Assembly (NCBI GenBank): GCA_017413105.1
Contig: JAFPVA010000231.1
Coordinates: 1-57,234, forward strand
Direction: 5' to 3'
DNA length: 57,234 nt
DNA from: Butyrivibrio sp.
Lineage (GTDB): Bacteria > Bacillota > Clostridia > Lachnospirales > Lachnospiraceae
Part shown: piece after piece, positions 1 through 9,942 of the stretch
How positions within the stretch are numbered: position 1 is the first letter of the stretch
Layout of the letters: each line of letters starts with the position of its first letter
The notes under the pieces: model-generated
Database searches by the model: none
The model's input: only the letters and a program-made list of their open reading frames with translations
What the model was told of the DNA's origin: nothing
Program-made: the position numbers and the translations under genes

Positions 1-638
<638 letters not shown>

Positions 639-650
639 AGGAGCGATTAC

Positions 651-1073
651 ATGGCCACGACTTATCATTTACAGGTTGTATCTCTGGACGGATCAGAGTT
701 TGACGGAGAGGTCCAGAAAATATTGCTTCGTACAATAGATGGTGATGTTGAGATTCTTGCTCGCCACACCGATTATTGTACTGCTATCGGAATGGGAACC
801 GCCAAGGTTACCATGGCTGATGGCAAGGAGAGAAAAGCGGCCTGTATCGGTGGAATGTTGTCAGTGATGAACGGAGAAGTCAGAGTTCTTCCCACCACAT
901 GGGAATGGGCAGAAGACATTGATGTCGAGAGAGCAAAGGCAGCAAAAGAAAGAGCCGAGGAAAGGCTAAAGGATAAGCTTCTTGATAAAGATGCACGTAT
1001 CCGCGCTGAGGCTAAGCTGTACAGAGCACTCGTAAGACTTGGTTCCTCCGGACAGGATCATCATATCAATTAA
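651..1073 (+). CDS. atpC: F1F0 ATP synthase subunit epsilon
   Basis: The 140-residue product matches the usual length and layout of the F1 epsilon subunit. An N-terminal beta-sandwich (about residues 1-85, including the ILARHTDYCTAIGMG stretch typical of the family) is followed by a charged helical hairpin (about 90-138). Epsilon sits on the central stalk and can inhibit ATP hydrolysis. The start ATG follows an AAGGAGCG ribosome site. It is the last gene of the atp operon, and a rho-independent terminator follows about 60 bases downstream. Confidence 0.96.
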   Translation: MATTYHLQVVSLDGSEFDGEVQKILLRTIDGDVEILARHTDYCTAIGMGTAKVTMADGKERKAACIGGMLSVMNGEVRVLPTTWEWAEDIDVERAKAAKERAEERLKDKLLDKDARIRAEAKLYRALVRLGSSGQDHHIN

Positions 1074-1131
1074 TTTTTTAAAATTAGGTATATGCTTTTA
1101 CACTTTAGTGTGCTATACTTTTAAAGTGACA

Positions 1132-1169
1132 AGGGCGTCGACGTAGATGTCGGACGCCCTGATTTTTTA
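1132..1169 (+). terminator. Intrinsic terminator of the atp operon
   Basis: AGGGCGTC (1132-1139) and GACGCCCT (1153-1160) form a perfect 8-bp stem, followed by a run of T (1163-1168). It lies between atpC and the symporter gene, in the right place to end the atp transcript. Confidence 0.85.
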
Positions 1170-1217
1170 CCACTATAGTTTAACACTGTAAATCACTAAC
1201 GTGTCGGGAGGATTTGT

Positions 1218-2708
1218 ATGAGCTCTTTTTTGTCAGTTGTTGAAGAAATCAACGGAAAAGTAAATGGCTTCGTCTGGGGACTGCCAATGCTTATCCTGCT
1301 GGTTGGAACAGGTATTCTTATGACCTGTCTCACCAGATGTTTCCAGATTTCCCATTTTAAGCACTGGGTAAAAAACACTGTTGGAGGAATTTTTAAGGAT
1401 TCGAAAGTTACTGCACATACATCAAAAGATGACATGCAGATATCCCAGTTCCAGAGCCTTTGTACTGCTTTGGCAGCAACCATCGGAACGGGAAATATAG
1501 CGGGTGTTGCGGCAGCTATCGCAGCAGGGGGTCCGGGAGCTATCTTCTGGATGTGGATTGTGGCATTCTTTGGCATGATGACCAACTTCTCAGAGAACGT
1601 ACTTGGTATCTACTACAGGAGAAGAAATGAAAAGAATGAGTGGTGCGGCGGCGCCATGTATTACTTAAAGGACGGCCTTGGAGCAAAGAAGGGCTGCAAG
1701 CAGATCGGAGCAGCTCTTGCGGTACTCTTTAGTATATTCTGTGTTCTGGCTTCCTTCGGAATCGGAAATATGGGACAGGTAAACTCCATCGCAGTTAACC
1801 TTAACTCAGTTTTCCATGTGCCTGCTATTTTCACAGGAATCTTCTTAATGGTAATCGCAGGCCTGGTTATCGTTGGTGGCCTTAAGAGAATTGCATCTGT
1901 AACAGAAAAGCTTGTTCCTTTCATGGCTGTTATTTATCTTGTTGGAGCATTGGCAGTATTTATCGTAAATATTGATCAGGTTGGTGCTGTTTTTGCTTCG
2001 ATCATCAAGGGTGCCTTCGGAATGAGAGCCGTTGGCGGTGGTATAGTTGGTAGCGGAGTTGCCATGGCTGTTCAGTGGGGAATGAAGAGAGGAGTCTTCT
2101 CCAACGAGGCAGGTCTTGGTTCATCCGTAATGGTTCACTCAAGTTCCAACGTAAGAGAGCCTGTTGTTCAGGGAATGTGGGGAATCTTCGAGGTATTTGC
2201 CGACACTATAATCGTATGTACTCTGACTGCATTTGCAGTTTTATCAAGTGGTCTTGTGGACCTTGAGACCGGAAAGGTTCTCTCAGAGAATGTTTCCACA
2301 GCGCTTGTAGCTGAGGCGTTTTCTACAGTCTTTGGCGGTCTTGGCGGTGCATTCATTGCTATAGCAATCCTGTTTTTTGCCTTCTCAACTGTGCTTGGCT
2401 GGAGCCAGTATGGCAGCAAGGGCTTCGAGTATCTTTTTGGAAGAGGAGCTGTAAAGCTTTATCATATTGTATTTGTGGTGTTCATCCTGGTAGGTGCAAC
2501 AATGGATCTGACCCTTGCCTGGGATCTCTCCGATACCTTTAACGGACTTATGGCAATCCCGAACCTTATCGGTGTTGTTTCCTTAAGCGGAACCGTAATG
2601 AAAATCACCAGGAACTATGTGGACAGAAAGATTCTGGGAAAAAATATAAAGCCTATGCTTTCATCCATTGACGAGATTCAGGAGCTGCACGAAAAAGAAG
2701 TGGTATAA
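1218..2708 (+). CDS. AGCS-family sodium:alanine/glycine symporter
   Basis: The 496-residue polytopic membrane protein belongs to the alanine or glycine:cation symporter family (AgcS/AlsT/DagA type), which imports small neutral amino acids with Na+. Family signatures are visible: TCLTRCFQISHF near residue 35, the GTGNIAGVAAAIAAGGPGA loop near 95, FFGMMTNFSENVLGIYYR near 120, and NEAGLGSSVMVHSS near 295. About ten hydrophobic segments can be counted. The length is near the family norm. The ATG follows GGGAGGATTTGT. It is a single-gene unit between two terminators. The exact substrate cannot be told from sequence. Confidence 0.93.
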   Translation: MSSFLSVVEEINGKVNGFVWGLPMLILLVGTGILMTCLTRCFQISHFKHWVKNTVGGIFKDSKVTAHTSKDDMQISQFQSLCTALAATIGTGNIAGVAAAIAAGGPGAIFWMWIVAFFGMMTNFSENVLGIYYRRRNEKNEWCGGAMYYLKDGLGAKKGCKQIGAALAVLFSIFCVLASFGIGNMGQVNSIAVNLNSVFHVPAIFTGIFLMVIAGLVIVGGLKRIASVTEKLVPFMAVIYLVGALAVFIVNIDQVGAVFASIIKGAFGMRAVGGGIVGSGVAMAVQWGMKRGVFSNEAGLGSSVMVHSSSNVREPVVQGMWGIFEVFADTIIVCTLTAFAVLSSGLVDLETGKVLSENVSTALVAEAFSTVFGGLGGAFIAIAILFFAFSTVLGWSQYGSKGFEYLFGRGAVKLYHIVFVVFILVGATMDLTLAWDLSDTFNGLMAIPNLIGVVSLSGTVMKITRNYVDRKILGKNIKPMLSSIDEIQELHEKEVV

Positions 2709-2721
2709 GAAGATAGGGAAA

Positions 2722-2752
2722 GAGCTGGTCGTGAATGATCAGCTCATTTTTA
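2722..2752 (+). terminator. Intrinsic terminator of the AGCS gene
   Basis: GAGCTGGTC (2722-2730) pairs with GATCAGCTC (2737-2745) with one G:T pair, followed by ATTTTT. It lies 14 bases after the symporter stop codon. Confidence 0.8.
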
Positions 2753-2835
2753 ATTATGAACAAAATATCAAAGGAAATTATAGCTGAAGCCATATAAAAG
2801 TGTCTTAGGGATACAGTTTGTGAACCATGAATTAC

Positions 2836-2851
2836 AGGTTATGCATAACCT
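2836..2851. promoter_or_regulatory. Perfect 16-bp palindrome, likely operator
   Basis: AGGTTATG-CATAACCT is an uninterrupted perfect palindrome in the leader of the GH3-to-kinase operon. It ends immediately before a plausible -35 box (2853-2858), a position suited to a dimeric DNA-binding protein acting at this promoter. No T-run follows, so it is not a terminator. The regulator is unknown; the LytTR response regulator encoded in the same operon is one candidate, although LytTR sites are usually direct repeats. Confidence 0.55.
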
Positions 2852-2852
2852 A

Positions 2853-2881
2853 TTGATGTGACTTTCTGAATCGGATAATCT
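2853..2881 (+). promoter_or_regulatory. Candidate sigma-A promoter for the GH3 operon
   Basis: TTGATG (2853-2858) and TAATCT (2876-2881) are separated by 17 bases, resembling -35 and -10 boxes. The site lies about 45 bases upstream of the ATG at 2925, and the upstream edge touches the 16-bp palindrome. Confidence 0.5.
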
Positions 2882-2924
2882 CCTTGCAGAAACTATATTT
2901 TAGCAAACTGAGGAGGTAGAAATA

Positions 2925-5909
2925 ATGAGCAAACATTCCAGACTTTGGACTGGGCTTGCATCAGTCAGCACATGTTGCCTGGTTCTTTCGGGAGTCGGTC
3001 TGAATTGTATGATGGGGTATTCCGGAACAGTCAACTAGGCATTGGGGATTACCACAAGTAAGGTGGTGAATACAGGGGATTCATCAGAAGACACCACATA
3101 CTTTGAGAGTGATTATGGCGAACTGAGTTCTGATAACCTGACAAAACTTATAGCAGACACTTATGATGAGGCGGTTCAGGAAGAGGCTGAGGGAGCAGTT
3201 CTTTTGAAGAATGATAACAGCGCCCTTCCTCTTGCAGACACGGAGAAAAAGATTACTCTCTTCGGGCACGCAGTAGCACAGCCCCTTTATAAAAACGCGT
3301 CTGCAGGATCAAAGGGCTATAACAGTTCAGAGGGAATCGATCTGTATACGGCGCTTAAAAATCAGGGGTTTGAGATTAACGATACTCTTTTTGATGCCTA
3401 TAAAAATTCCTCAACAGAAAGAGGAACCGGGGCGTTTGATTTTGTGAGCCAGACTACCAGTGTACACTCCATGGGTGAGGAAGATATATCCTTTTACACC
3501 GATGAGCTTAAGGCTTCCTTTGAAAACTACAGTGATGTGGCAGTTGTCATGTTTGCAAGAGAAGGTGGCGAAGGAATGGAGCTTGCCATAGAGGATGAGT
3601 TCGAAGGAATAAGCCAGTTGGCTCTTCATCAGGAGGAAAAAGACCTCTTGAACATGATAAAGGATTCCGGCGTATTTAAGAAGGTAGTTGTTCTTATTAA
3701 CAGCGGAAATCCCATGGAACTGGAATGGCTGGATGAATATGGCGTTGATGCCTGTCTATGGATAGGTGAGCCCGGCCAGAGAGGATTTGAAGCAGTTGCC
3801 AGGATTCTTGACGGAACAGTTAATCCTTCAGGCTCGCTTACAGATACCTATGCAGCCAGCTCCATATCTGCTCCTGCTGTAGTAAACGGAAGCTTCAACA
3901 ACCAGACCTGGGCAAATCTCGACGAGGTTCTTGCAGCAATTGATGATGATGACGCAGGTATCTCATACTCAACGGTTCAGGCTGAGGGTATCTATGTGGG
4001 ATACAAATACTACGAGACAAGATATGAGGACAGCGTACTGGGACAGGGGAATGCCACTTCCAAGGCAGGATCTTCCTTTGGAAATGAATGGAACTATGCT
4101 GCCGAAGTAACTTATCCATTTGGATACGGGCTGTCATACACAACTTTTGAAAAGAAACTGGACGATGTCTCAATAGAAGGAGACGATATAACAGTAAATG
4201 TTACTGTGACCAATACCGGATCAGTAGCAGGAAAGACCTCTGTACAGATATATGCGCAGACTCCTTACGGCGATTACGAAAAGAAGAACCTCGTGGAAAA
4301 ATCTGCTATACAGCTTCTTGATTTTGGAAAGAGTGAACTGCTTCAGCCAGGAGAGTCACAGACAATTACCATTACCTGCGACAAATACCTTCTTGCCAGC
4401 TACGACTACACAAACGTAAAGGGCTATATTATGAGTGAGGGTACCTATTACCTTGCAGTGGGTGACAATGCCCATGACGCCCTTAACAATGTCCTTGCTG
4501 CCAAGGGAGCAGAAGTGCTCTTTGACCAGGATGGAGAGTCGGTTAGTGGCAACGCGGATAATGTATACAGCTGGAATGAAAAACTTGATACAGAAACTTA
4601 CAAGGTTTCAAGATATTCAGATGAGACAGTGACAAACAGGTTTGATGAAGCCAATCCCAATTATTGGCAGGATGACACTGTGACATATCTTTCAAGAAAT
4701 GACTGGGAAAAGACTTACCCTACAGAGGCAACAAAGCTCACTCTTTCAGAGGATATGATAAAGCTTCTTGCCGGAAACTATTATGAGAAGAGTGAAGATG
4801 CCCTTTCGGTATCGGCATTTATCCAGGGGGCAAATACGGGAACACCTCTTGCGGCCATGATTGGTCTTGACTATGATGACCAGGCCTGGGAGGAATACCT
4901 TAATCAGTTTACAATTGATGAGCTGACAGGACTTTTATCCGACAACTTCGGTACTACAGAGATTACGTCAGTTGGAAAGCCTGCAGTTGTAGCTGGCGAC
5001 GGCCCTGACGGCGTTGGCGGAACTTACAATGAGAGCAAATATGGAACAGGCGTACAGGATACATGCTTCCCTACAGAGATTGTGCTGGCTTCAACCTTTA
5101 ATAAGGACCTCATGTATAACAGAGGTAAGCTTATGGCCAATGAGTGCATGTATCTTGGAATGGAAGAAGACTGGATGCCAGGAGTTAACATTCACAGAAC
5201 TCCTTTTGGTGGCAGAAACTTTGAGTACTATTCAGAGGACGGTGTGATGAACTACCTCTGTGAAATACCTGAAGTTACAGCCATGGAAGAGAGAGGCGTC
5301 CATGCCGGAGCCAAGCATGTTGTAGGAAACGATCAGGAGAACAACAGAGAGGGTATTGCAGTATTCTTTAATGAACAGGCCTTCAGGGAGATAACCTTAA
5401 GGGCAGCGGAAGGTGCTGTTGCGGTTGCAAAGGGACAGGCGCTCATGCATGGCTTTAACAGACTTGGACTCGTATGGTGCTCTGAAAACTCAGCTCTTTG
5501 CAATCAGGTCATTGAGAAGGAGTGGGGCTTTGTCGGTCAGCAGGAGACAGACGCCGTTGCCGGTTCAGCTGGAACCTATAAGTGGCATCTTTCCAGCGCG
5601 GTAGCAGCAGGTGTTGATCAGTTCTGCCTGGATTTTGCAGGAGATGTTGGCCGCGAAGTGGCAGCTCAGATTAAAGAGACGGATGATGGAGATCTTCTTG
5701 CTCTTGTCAGAAAGTCTGCTCATGACTATCTTTACACCGTTGCAAACAGCAGCATAATGAATGGTTACAGTGTGGACTCTAAGATAGTTTCCGTAACACC
5801 CTGGTGGCAGCCGCTTATGAAAGCACTTATCGTACTGTTTGCTGCACTTGATGTATTCTTTATCTGCATGAATGTTAGAACCCGTAAAGCTAAGATTGTT
5901 GAGGAATGA
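2925..5909 (+). CDS. GH3 beta-glucosidase family, circularly permuted, membrane-anchored; leader broken by TAG
   Basis: GH3 glycosidase with inverted domain order. The best start is ATG 2925, preceded by AGGAGG. It opens 37 codons encoding a hydrophobic signal/anchor segment, but an in-frame TAG at 3036-3038 interrupts it. The frame then stays open for 955 codons from TTG 3042. In 955-residue numbering the alpha/beta sandwich domain (GH3_C) comes first (about 45-350, with EGGEGMEL near 173 probably holding the acid/base Glu). A fibronectin-III-like domain (about 370-450) follows, then the TIM-barrel domain (about 610-900, with AGDGPDG, GAKHVVGNDQE and the probable nucleophile Asp in ETDAV near 836). 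A transmembrane helix (about 912-935) and a basic tail end it. The permuted order is known from Butyrivibrio and Ruminococcus beta-glucosidases. The gene is followed by five overlapping genes. Function may be lost unless the TAG is read through, translation restarts, or the TAG is a sequencing error. Confidence 0.82.
3036..3038 (+). other. In-frame amber stop inside the GH3 leader
   Basis: Reading from the ribosome-site-supported ATG at 2925, codon 38 is TAG. The frame continues without another stop to 5907. The next possible start, TTG at 3042, has no convincing ribosome site, and starting there would remove the whole N-terminal signal/anchor. Confidence 0.85.
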
Positions 5910-5920
5910 GGTGGATGATC

Positions 5921-6316
5921 ATGAAGGATTTTTTGACCGGTAAGGCATATGGTTTCTGGGTTGTAGTACTGGCCCTGGTGGCAGCGGTTATTTCGCTGAT
6001 AAGATATCTGATGTGGGCTCCCGCTCACAATTCAATGAATGTAATTGTGGTTGTGGTATTGATACTGGGCATTGCGCTCAATATCGCTTCAATTGTAAAG
6101 GATGAGGATCTTGTCCTTGTGGCAGTAACAGGCTGTTACGCCTTTGGACTGTTCAGGCATCTTGCAGATCAGGTGGGATCTTTTGTGGATGCATTCCAGG
6201 GAATAAACATGTTTGGTGATGCATCTCAGGTTGGCACCATAATTTCGATAGGTGTCTGCATGGTAGTAGGAACATTACTGGCTATAGTAAGTGGATTTTT
6301 AAAGAGAGAGAAATGA
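5921..6316 (+). CDS. Small four-helix membrane protein of unknown function
   Basis: About 131 residues with four hydrophobic segments (residues 8-30, 40-57, 61-80 and 103-125) and a basic end, GFLKREK. No family is recognised. The start at 5921 is chosen because GAGGTGG sits 7 bases before it; in-frame ATGs at 5906 and 5915 are possible and 5906 would overlap the GH3 stop codon. Its 3' end overlaps the following GH2 gene by 4 bases. The constant coupling to glycosidase genes suggests a role with the membrane-anchored GH3 or the sensor system further down, but this is only inferred. Confidence 0.75.
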   Translation: MKDFLTGKAYGFWVVVLALVAAVISLIRYLMWAPAHNSMNVIVVVVLILGIALNIASIVKDEDLVLVAVTGCYAFGLFRHLADQVGSFVDAFQGINMFGDASQVGTIISIGVCMVVGTLLAIVSGFLKREK

Positions 6317-8697
6317 TCATGAACAGAATATGCTTAAACGACAACTGGATATGTTTTGAGACCGGAAAAAGAGAAAATGGTTTTGAAGTGGACCTTCCTC
6401 ATGACGCCCTCCTTCTTGATGAGAAGGATGATAACAGTGTTACAGGTGTCAATCTCGGATGGTATGTTCCCAAGGACTATTCCTATGAGAAAAAACTCTT
6501 TGCGCCTAAGGAGTGGGAAGGCAGAGTAAACGTCCTTTATTTTGAGGGGGTTTATCACAAGGCAACTGTCTTTGTGAACGGAGAAAAAGCCGCATATCAG
6601 GATTATGGCTATACCGGCTTTTATGTTGATGTCACAGAACTCTTTAAATACGGTGAGAACAATATCATTCTTGTTGAGGCTGTAAATACAGATCAGCCTA
6701 ACAGCAGATGGTATTCAGGTACCGGTATCTATAGGCCGGTATGGCTTTACAGTATGCCAAAAGAGCATATTCATGTTAACGGGATCAAGGTGGACACAGT
6801 TTCTATAAATCCTCCGACGATCAGAATCAGGATCAATGCCAGTGCGCAGGGTACTGTAAGCTGCAGTATAAAAGAGCTTGAGGCAAAAGAAACTGCACAG
6901 ACCTCTGAGGACGGAAGCGCCACGATCAACATGATACTTCCAGAAGCTGAGCTTTGGAGCTGTGATAATCCAAGGCTCTATGATCTTGATGTCAGCTTTG
7001 GACAGGATGAGAGAACAGAGCGAATAGGTATAAGGACACTGACTTTTAACGAAAAGGTAGGTTTTGCCATCAACGGTAAAAGAGTGATCCTGAGAGGAGC
7101 CTGTATACACCATGACAACGGACTTTTGGGAGCTGCAGGATACGAGTTTTCCGATTTTAGGAAGATAAGGCTTATGAAGGAAAACGGCTACAACGCCGTT
7201 AGAAGTGCACACAATCCATGCTCTGAGGCAACCCTCAGGGCATGCGATGAGCTTGGAGTTCTGATGATGGATGAGTATGTTGACGCATGGTACATCCACA
7301 AGACCAAAAACGATTATGCCACAAAGGTTGAGAGCTGCTACAAAAAAGACTTAAAGGCTATGGTGGACAAGGATTACAATCATCCAAGTGTTATCATGTA
7401 TTCCACCGGAAACGAGGTGGCTGAGACAGCACAGAAAAGAGGAATTGAGCTTTGCGGGAATATGACAGATTATCTTCACGGTCTGGATTCTTCCAGGCCC
7501 GTGTCCTGCGGCATTAATATCTTTTTCAATTTCCTGAGCACTATGGGCTTTGGAGTCTATTCCGACAAAAAGGCTGATCAGGAAGCTCAAAATGTCAAGA
7601 AGAAAAAGGCCGTTGGAAGTGAGTTCTTTAATAATCTTGCAGGTGTTCTGGGAGCTGGTTTCATGAAGTTCGGAGCAACTCTCTACCCCTGTGATGTTCT
7701 GACAAGGGATGCTTTTGCAAGAATGGACTTTGCAGGCTACAACTACGGAATAGGCAGATACATTCATGATCTGAAAAAATATCCTGACAGGCTGATACTT
7801 GGAAGCGAGACCTTTTGCTCGGATGCCTACAGGTTCTATGAACTGGCCAAGAAACAGCCCAGGATCATTGGGGACTTTGTGTGGTCAGGAATGGACTATC
7901 TGGGTGAAGTGGGAGTTGGAAGCTGGGAGTATGAGGAATATGCTTCTGATTTTTCACACGGGATAGGTTGGGTTGCTGCAGGCTCAGGAAGAGTCGATCT
8001 TACAGGAAAGCCCCTCTCGGAAGCGGATTACACAAAGGTGGCATTCGAGAAACTGGACATTGCCATCGGAGTTATTCCTGTCAAATTTGCAGGACAGAAG
8101 CATTCACCATCTGCCTGGAAGATGACCAATGCCATGGCCAGCTGGTCTTTTGAAGGGTGTGATGGTATGAAGACAAAGGTGGAGGTTTATTCCAGGGCAT
8201 ATGAGGTAGAGCTGTTTTTGAACAACAGATCCCTTGGAAAAAAGAGACCTCACAACGACTGTAGGGTGATATTTGATGTTACCTACAAGCCCGGAGAATT
8301 AAAGGCAGTGGCATATGACAGTAAAGGCCGTGAAATTGCAGACACTTGTCTGGTAAGCGCAGGGAGCTCCACCAGACTTATGGCGCAGCCCGAGCAGAAC
8401 TGTATTAAATCTTATGGAGATCTTGCATACATACGCCTTAAGTTTACCGATGATAACGGAGTCTTAAAGCCACTTGCGCGTTCTGATATCAGGATTGAGA
8501 CAAAAGGCGGCAGACTGATAGGTCTTGGAAGCGGATGTCCTTATTACACAAAGAGCTATCTTGGAAATGTGTGCGATACATACTACGGAGAAGCTCTTGC
8601 AATAGTAAAGCCCATTGAGGGAGAAAAGAAAATCAGGATCAGCGCCGCGACTGTTGATGGAAAGCTTACGGCAGAAGCCGAGGTTGAGGTTATATAA
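6313..8697 (+). CDS. GH2-family glycosidase (beta-galactosidase or beta-glucuronidase type)
   Basis: A 794-residue GH2 enzyme. The N-terminal sugar-binding jelly roll (about 1-150, with RWYSGTGIYRPVWL) is followed by an immunoglobulin-like domain (about 155-250) and the TIM barrel (about 255-570). The barrel has the family motif RSAHNPCS, the acid/base Glu in STGNEVAE (near residue 368) and the nucleophile Glu in LGSETFCS (near 499). C-terminal beta domains carry EVELFLNNRSLG, as in DUF4982/Big-like tails. No signal peptide is seen, so it is probably cytoplasmic. The exact sugar cannot be read from sequence. The start overlaps the previous stop; ATG 6319 is an alternative with better ribosome-site spacing. 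It overlaps the next gene by one base. Confidence 0.9.
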   Translation: MIMNRICLNDNWICFETGKRENGFEVDLPHDALLLDEKDDNSVTGVNLGWYVPKDYSYEKKLFAPKEWEGRVNVLYFEGVYHKATVFVNGEKAAYQDYGYTGFYVDVTELFKYGENNIILVEAVNTDQPNSRWYSGTGIYRPVWLYSMPKEHIHVNGIKVDTVSINPPTIRIRINASAQGTVSCSIKELEAKETAQTSEDGSATINMILPEAELWSCDNPRLYDLDVSFGQDERTERIGIRTLTFNEKVGFAINGKRVILRGACIHHDNGLLGAAGYEFSDFRKIRLMKENGYNAVRSAHNPCSEATLRACDELGVLMMDEYVDAWYIHKTKNDYATKVESCYKKDLKAMVDKDYNHPSVIMYSTGNEVAETAQKRGIELCGNMTDYLHGLDSSRPVSCGINIFFNFLSTMGFGVYSDKKADQEAQNVKKKKAVGSEFFNNLAGVLGAGFMKFGATLYPCDVLTRDAFARMDFAGYNYGIGRYIHDLKKYPDRLILGSETFCSDAYRFYELAKKQPRIIGDFVWSGMDYLGEVGVGSWEYEEYASDFSHGIGWVAAGSGRVDLTGKPLSEADYTKVAFEKLDIAIGVIPVKFAGQKHSPSAWKMTNAMASWSFEGCDGMKTKVEVYSRAYEVELFLNNRSLGKKRPHNDCRVIFDVTYKPGELKAVAYDSKGREIADTCLVSAGSSTRLMAQPEQNCIKSYGDLAYIRLKFTDDNGVLKPLARSDIRIETKGGRLIGLGSGCPYYTKSYLGNVCDTYYGEALAIVKPIEGEKKIRISAATVDGKLTAEAEVEVI

Positions 8698-9245
8698 TGA
8701 AATCAGAAAAAATAAAAAAACTGCTGGTACAGTTTGTAAAGTTCTATCTCTTTTCACTGCTGGTAACACTGCTCCAGTATCTGCTTCTGACATTTCTTCC
8801 GGGAGTGTTTTTCAGGAACACCGACTGGTGCAGTATACCTTGTCAGCTTTTTAGGATAAAATTAGGTATAGTAGATACCTATGTTTTCAACTACCCCGTG
8901 ACTGGAGATGAGACTGGGGGAATGGGGTATTTTGCAGCTTTTGCCATTACGTTGTTCATTGCGCAGTGCGTTAATTTCCCAATGCAGCGCAATGTGACCT
9001 TCAAATCCCATGGAAATGTTTTTTATCAGGCCATGTGGTATGTTCTGGCATTTGTTGCAATTACAGTTGTGTGCAGTGCACTTATGTCAATCTACGTGCC
9101 AATCTGCAAGCAGTTCTTTGCTCCTGCTGTCTACAATATCCTTATTACGGTGATTAATGGCGGAGTTCAGATGCTGATTTATTTCCCGGTATATAAGATT
9201 ATTTTCCCTGAGGAGAAGAATGATCAAGTTAGCTGTAGTGGATGA
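8697..9245 (+). CDS. GtrA-like integral membrane protein
   Basis: 182 residues with four hydrophobic segments (about 10-35, 72-93, 110-133, 143-168). The layout, with N-terminal basic residues before KFYLFSLLVTLLQYLL and a central NFPMQRNVTFKS motif resembling the family's N-[FL]-x-x-[NQ]-R-x-x-T-F signature, fits the GtrA-like family of flippase/polysaccharide membrane proteins. The Cys-rich loop with DTYVFNYPVTGDE (residues 40-70) is extra compared with short GtrA proteins. It shares bases with the GH2 stop codon and overlaps the response-regulator gene by 26 bases. GtrA assignment is by motif only. Confidence 0.65.
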   Translation: MKSEKIKKLLVQFVKFYLFSLLVTLLQYLLLTFLPGVFFRNTDWCSIPCQLFRIKLGIVDTYVFNYPVTGDETGGMGYFAAFAITLFIAQCVNFPMQRNVTFKSHGNVFYQAMWYVLAFVAITVVCSALMSIYVPICKQFFAPAVYNILITVINGGVQMLIYFPVYKIIFPEEKNDQVSCSG

Positions 9246-9942
9246 CAATCCGCAGGAACTTAAAAACTTAACGGACATGTTTTACAGGCTTAAAGTGGAG
9301 CTGGGGCAGGATTTTCTCATTGATTCTTTCGCAGACAGCTCCTCTTTTTTGAGCGTATATGACAAGAGCTATTCAATTCTTTTTCTTGATATAGAATTAA
9401 ATGGTCAGAACCCTGATGACAATGGGATAGAGCTGGCAAAAAAGATTCGTCATACTGACCCTGACGTTATGATCATCTTTATTACCAATCTCGCGCAGAT
9501 GGCAATAAAGGGATATGAAGTCAGGGCCTTTGACTTTATTGTAAAGCCCGTGAACTACGGTGACTTTGCCATGAAGATGCGAAGTGCACTGGGGTTTTGT
9601 CTTGCCAGAAGAACAGAGAGTTTCAAGGTGGCAACCGATGGCGGGTTTGTAATGCTTACCAGCGACGACCTTCTGTATATAGAAGTGAACGGGCACTATA
9701 CCTACTATCACACAACGAAGGCTGTGTACAAGCAGAAGGGAACTCTCAAAGAAATAGAGGAAAAGGTAGCTGATCTTCCTTTTAAGAGATGCAACAACTG
9801 TTATCTTGTGAACCTTAAGTATGTGGACGGTGTGGATAGGGATGATGTGCTGGTCAGAGGTGAGAGACTCAAGATCAGCAGGCCCAAGAAGAGAGAGTTC
9901 CTGCAGTCCATAGCCGAATACATGGGAGGTAAAATGCTGTGA
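9220..9942 (+). CDS. LytTR-type response regulator
   Basis: A 240-residue AgrA/ComE-like regulator. The receiver domain (1-125) has the acidic pair in VVDDN (Asp8, Asp9), the phosphoacceptor Asp57 in ILFLDIEL, and Lys109 in FIVKPV. A LytTR DNA-binding domain (about 137-235) follows, with DDLLYIEVNGHYTYYHT and FKRCNNCYLVNLKYV. Such proteins bind direct repeats and activate transcription when phosphorylated. The ATG is preceded by AGGAGAAGA inside the end of the GtrA-like gene, and its stop overlaps the kinase start, so it is translationally coupled to both. Confidence 0.93.
   Translation: MIKLAVVDDNPQELKNLTDMFYRLKVELGQDFLIDSFADSSSFLSVYDKSYSILFLDIELNGQNPDDNGIELAKKIRHTDPDVMIIFITNLAQMAIKGYEVRAFDFIVKPVNYGDFAMKMRSALGFCLARRTESFKVATDGGFVMLTSDDLLYIEVNGHYTYYHTTKAVYKQKGTLKEIEEKVADLPFKRCNNCYLVNLKYVDGVDRDDVLVRGERLKISRPKKREFLQSIAEYMGGKML

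Noticed and set aside
1081-1131. Promoter or small RNA in front of the atp terminator
   Set aside because: TATACT is present but the partner -35 hexamer is poor, so the hairpin is best read as a terminator only.
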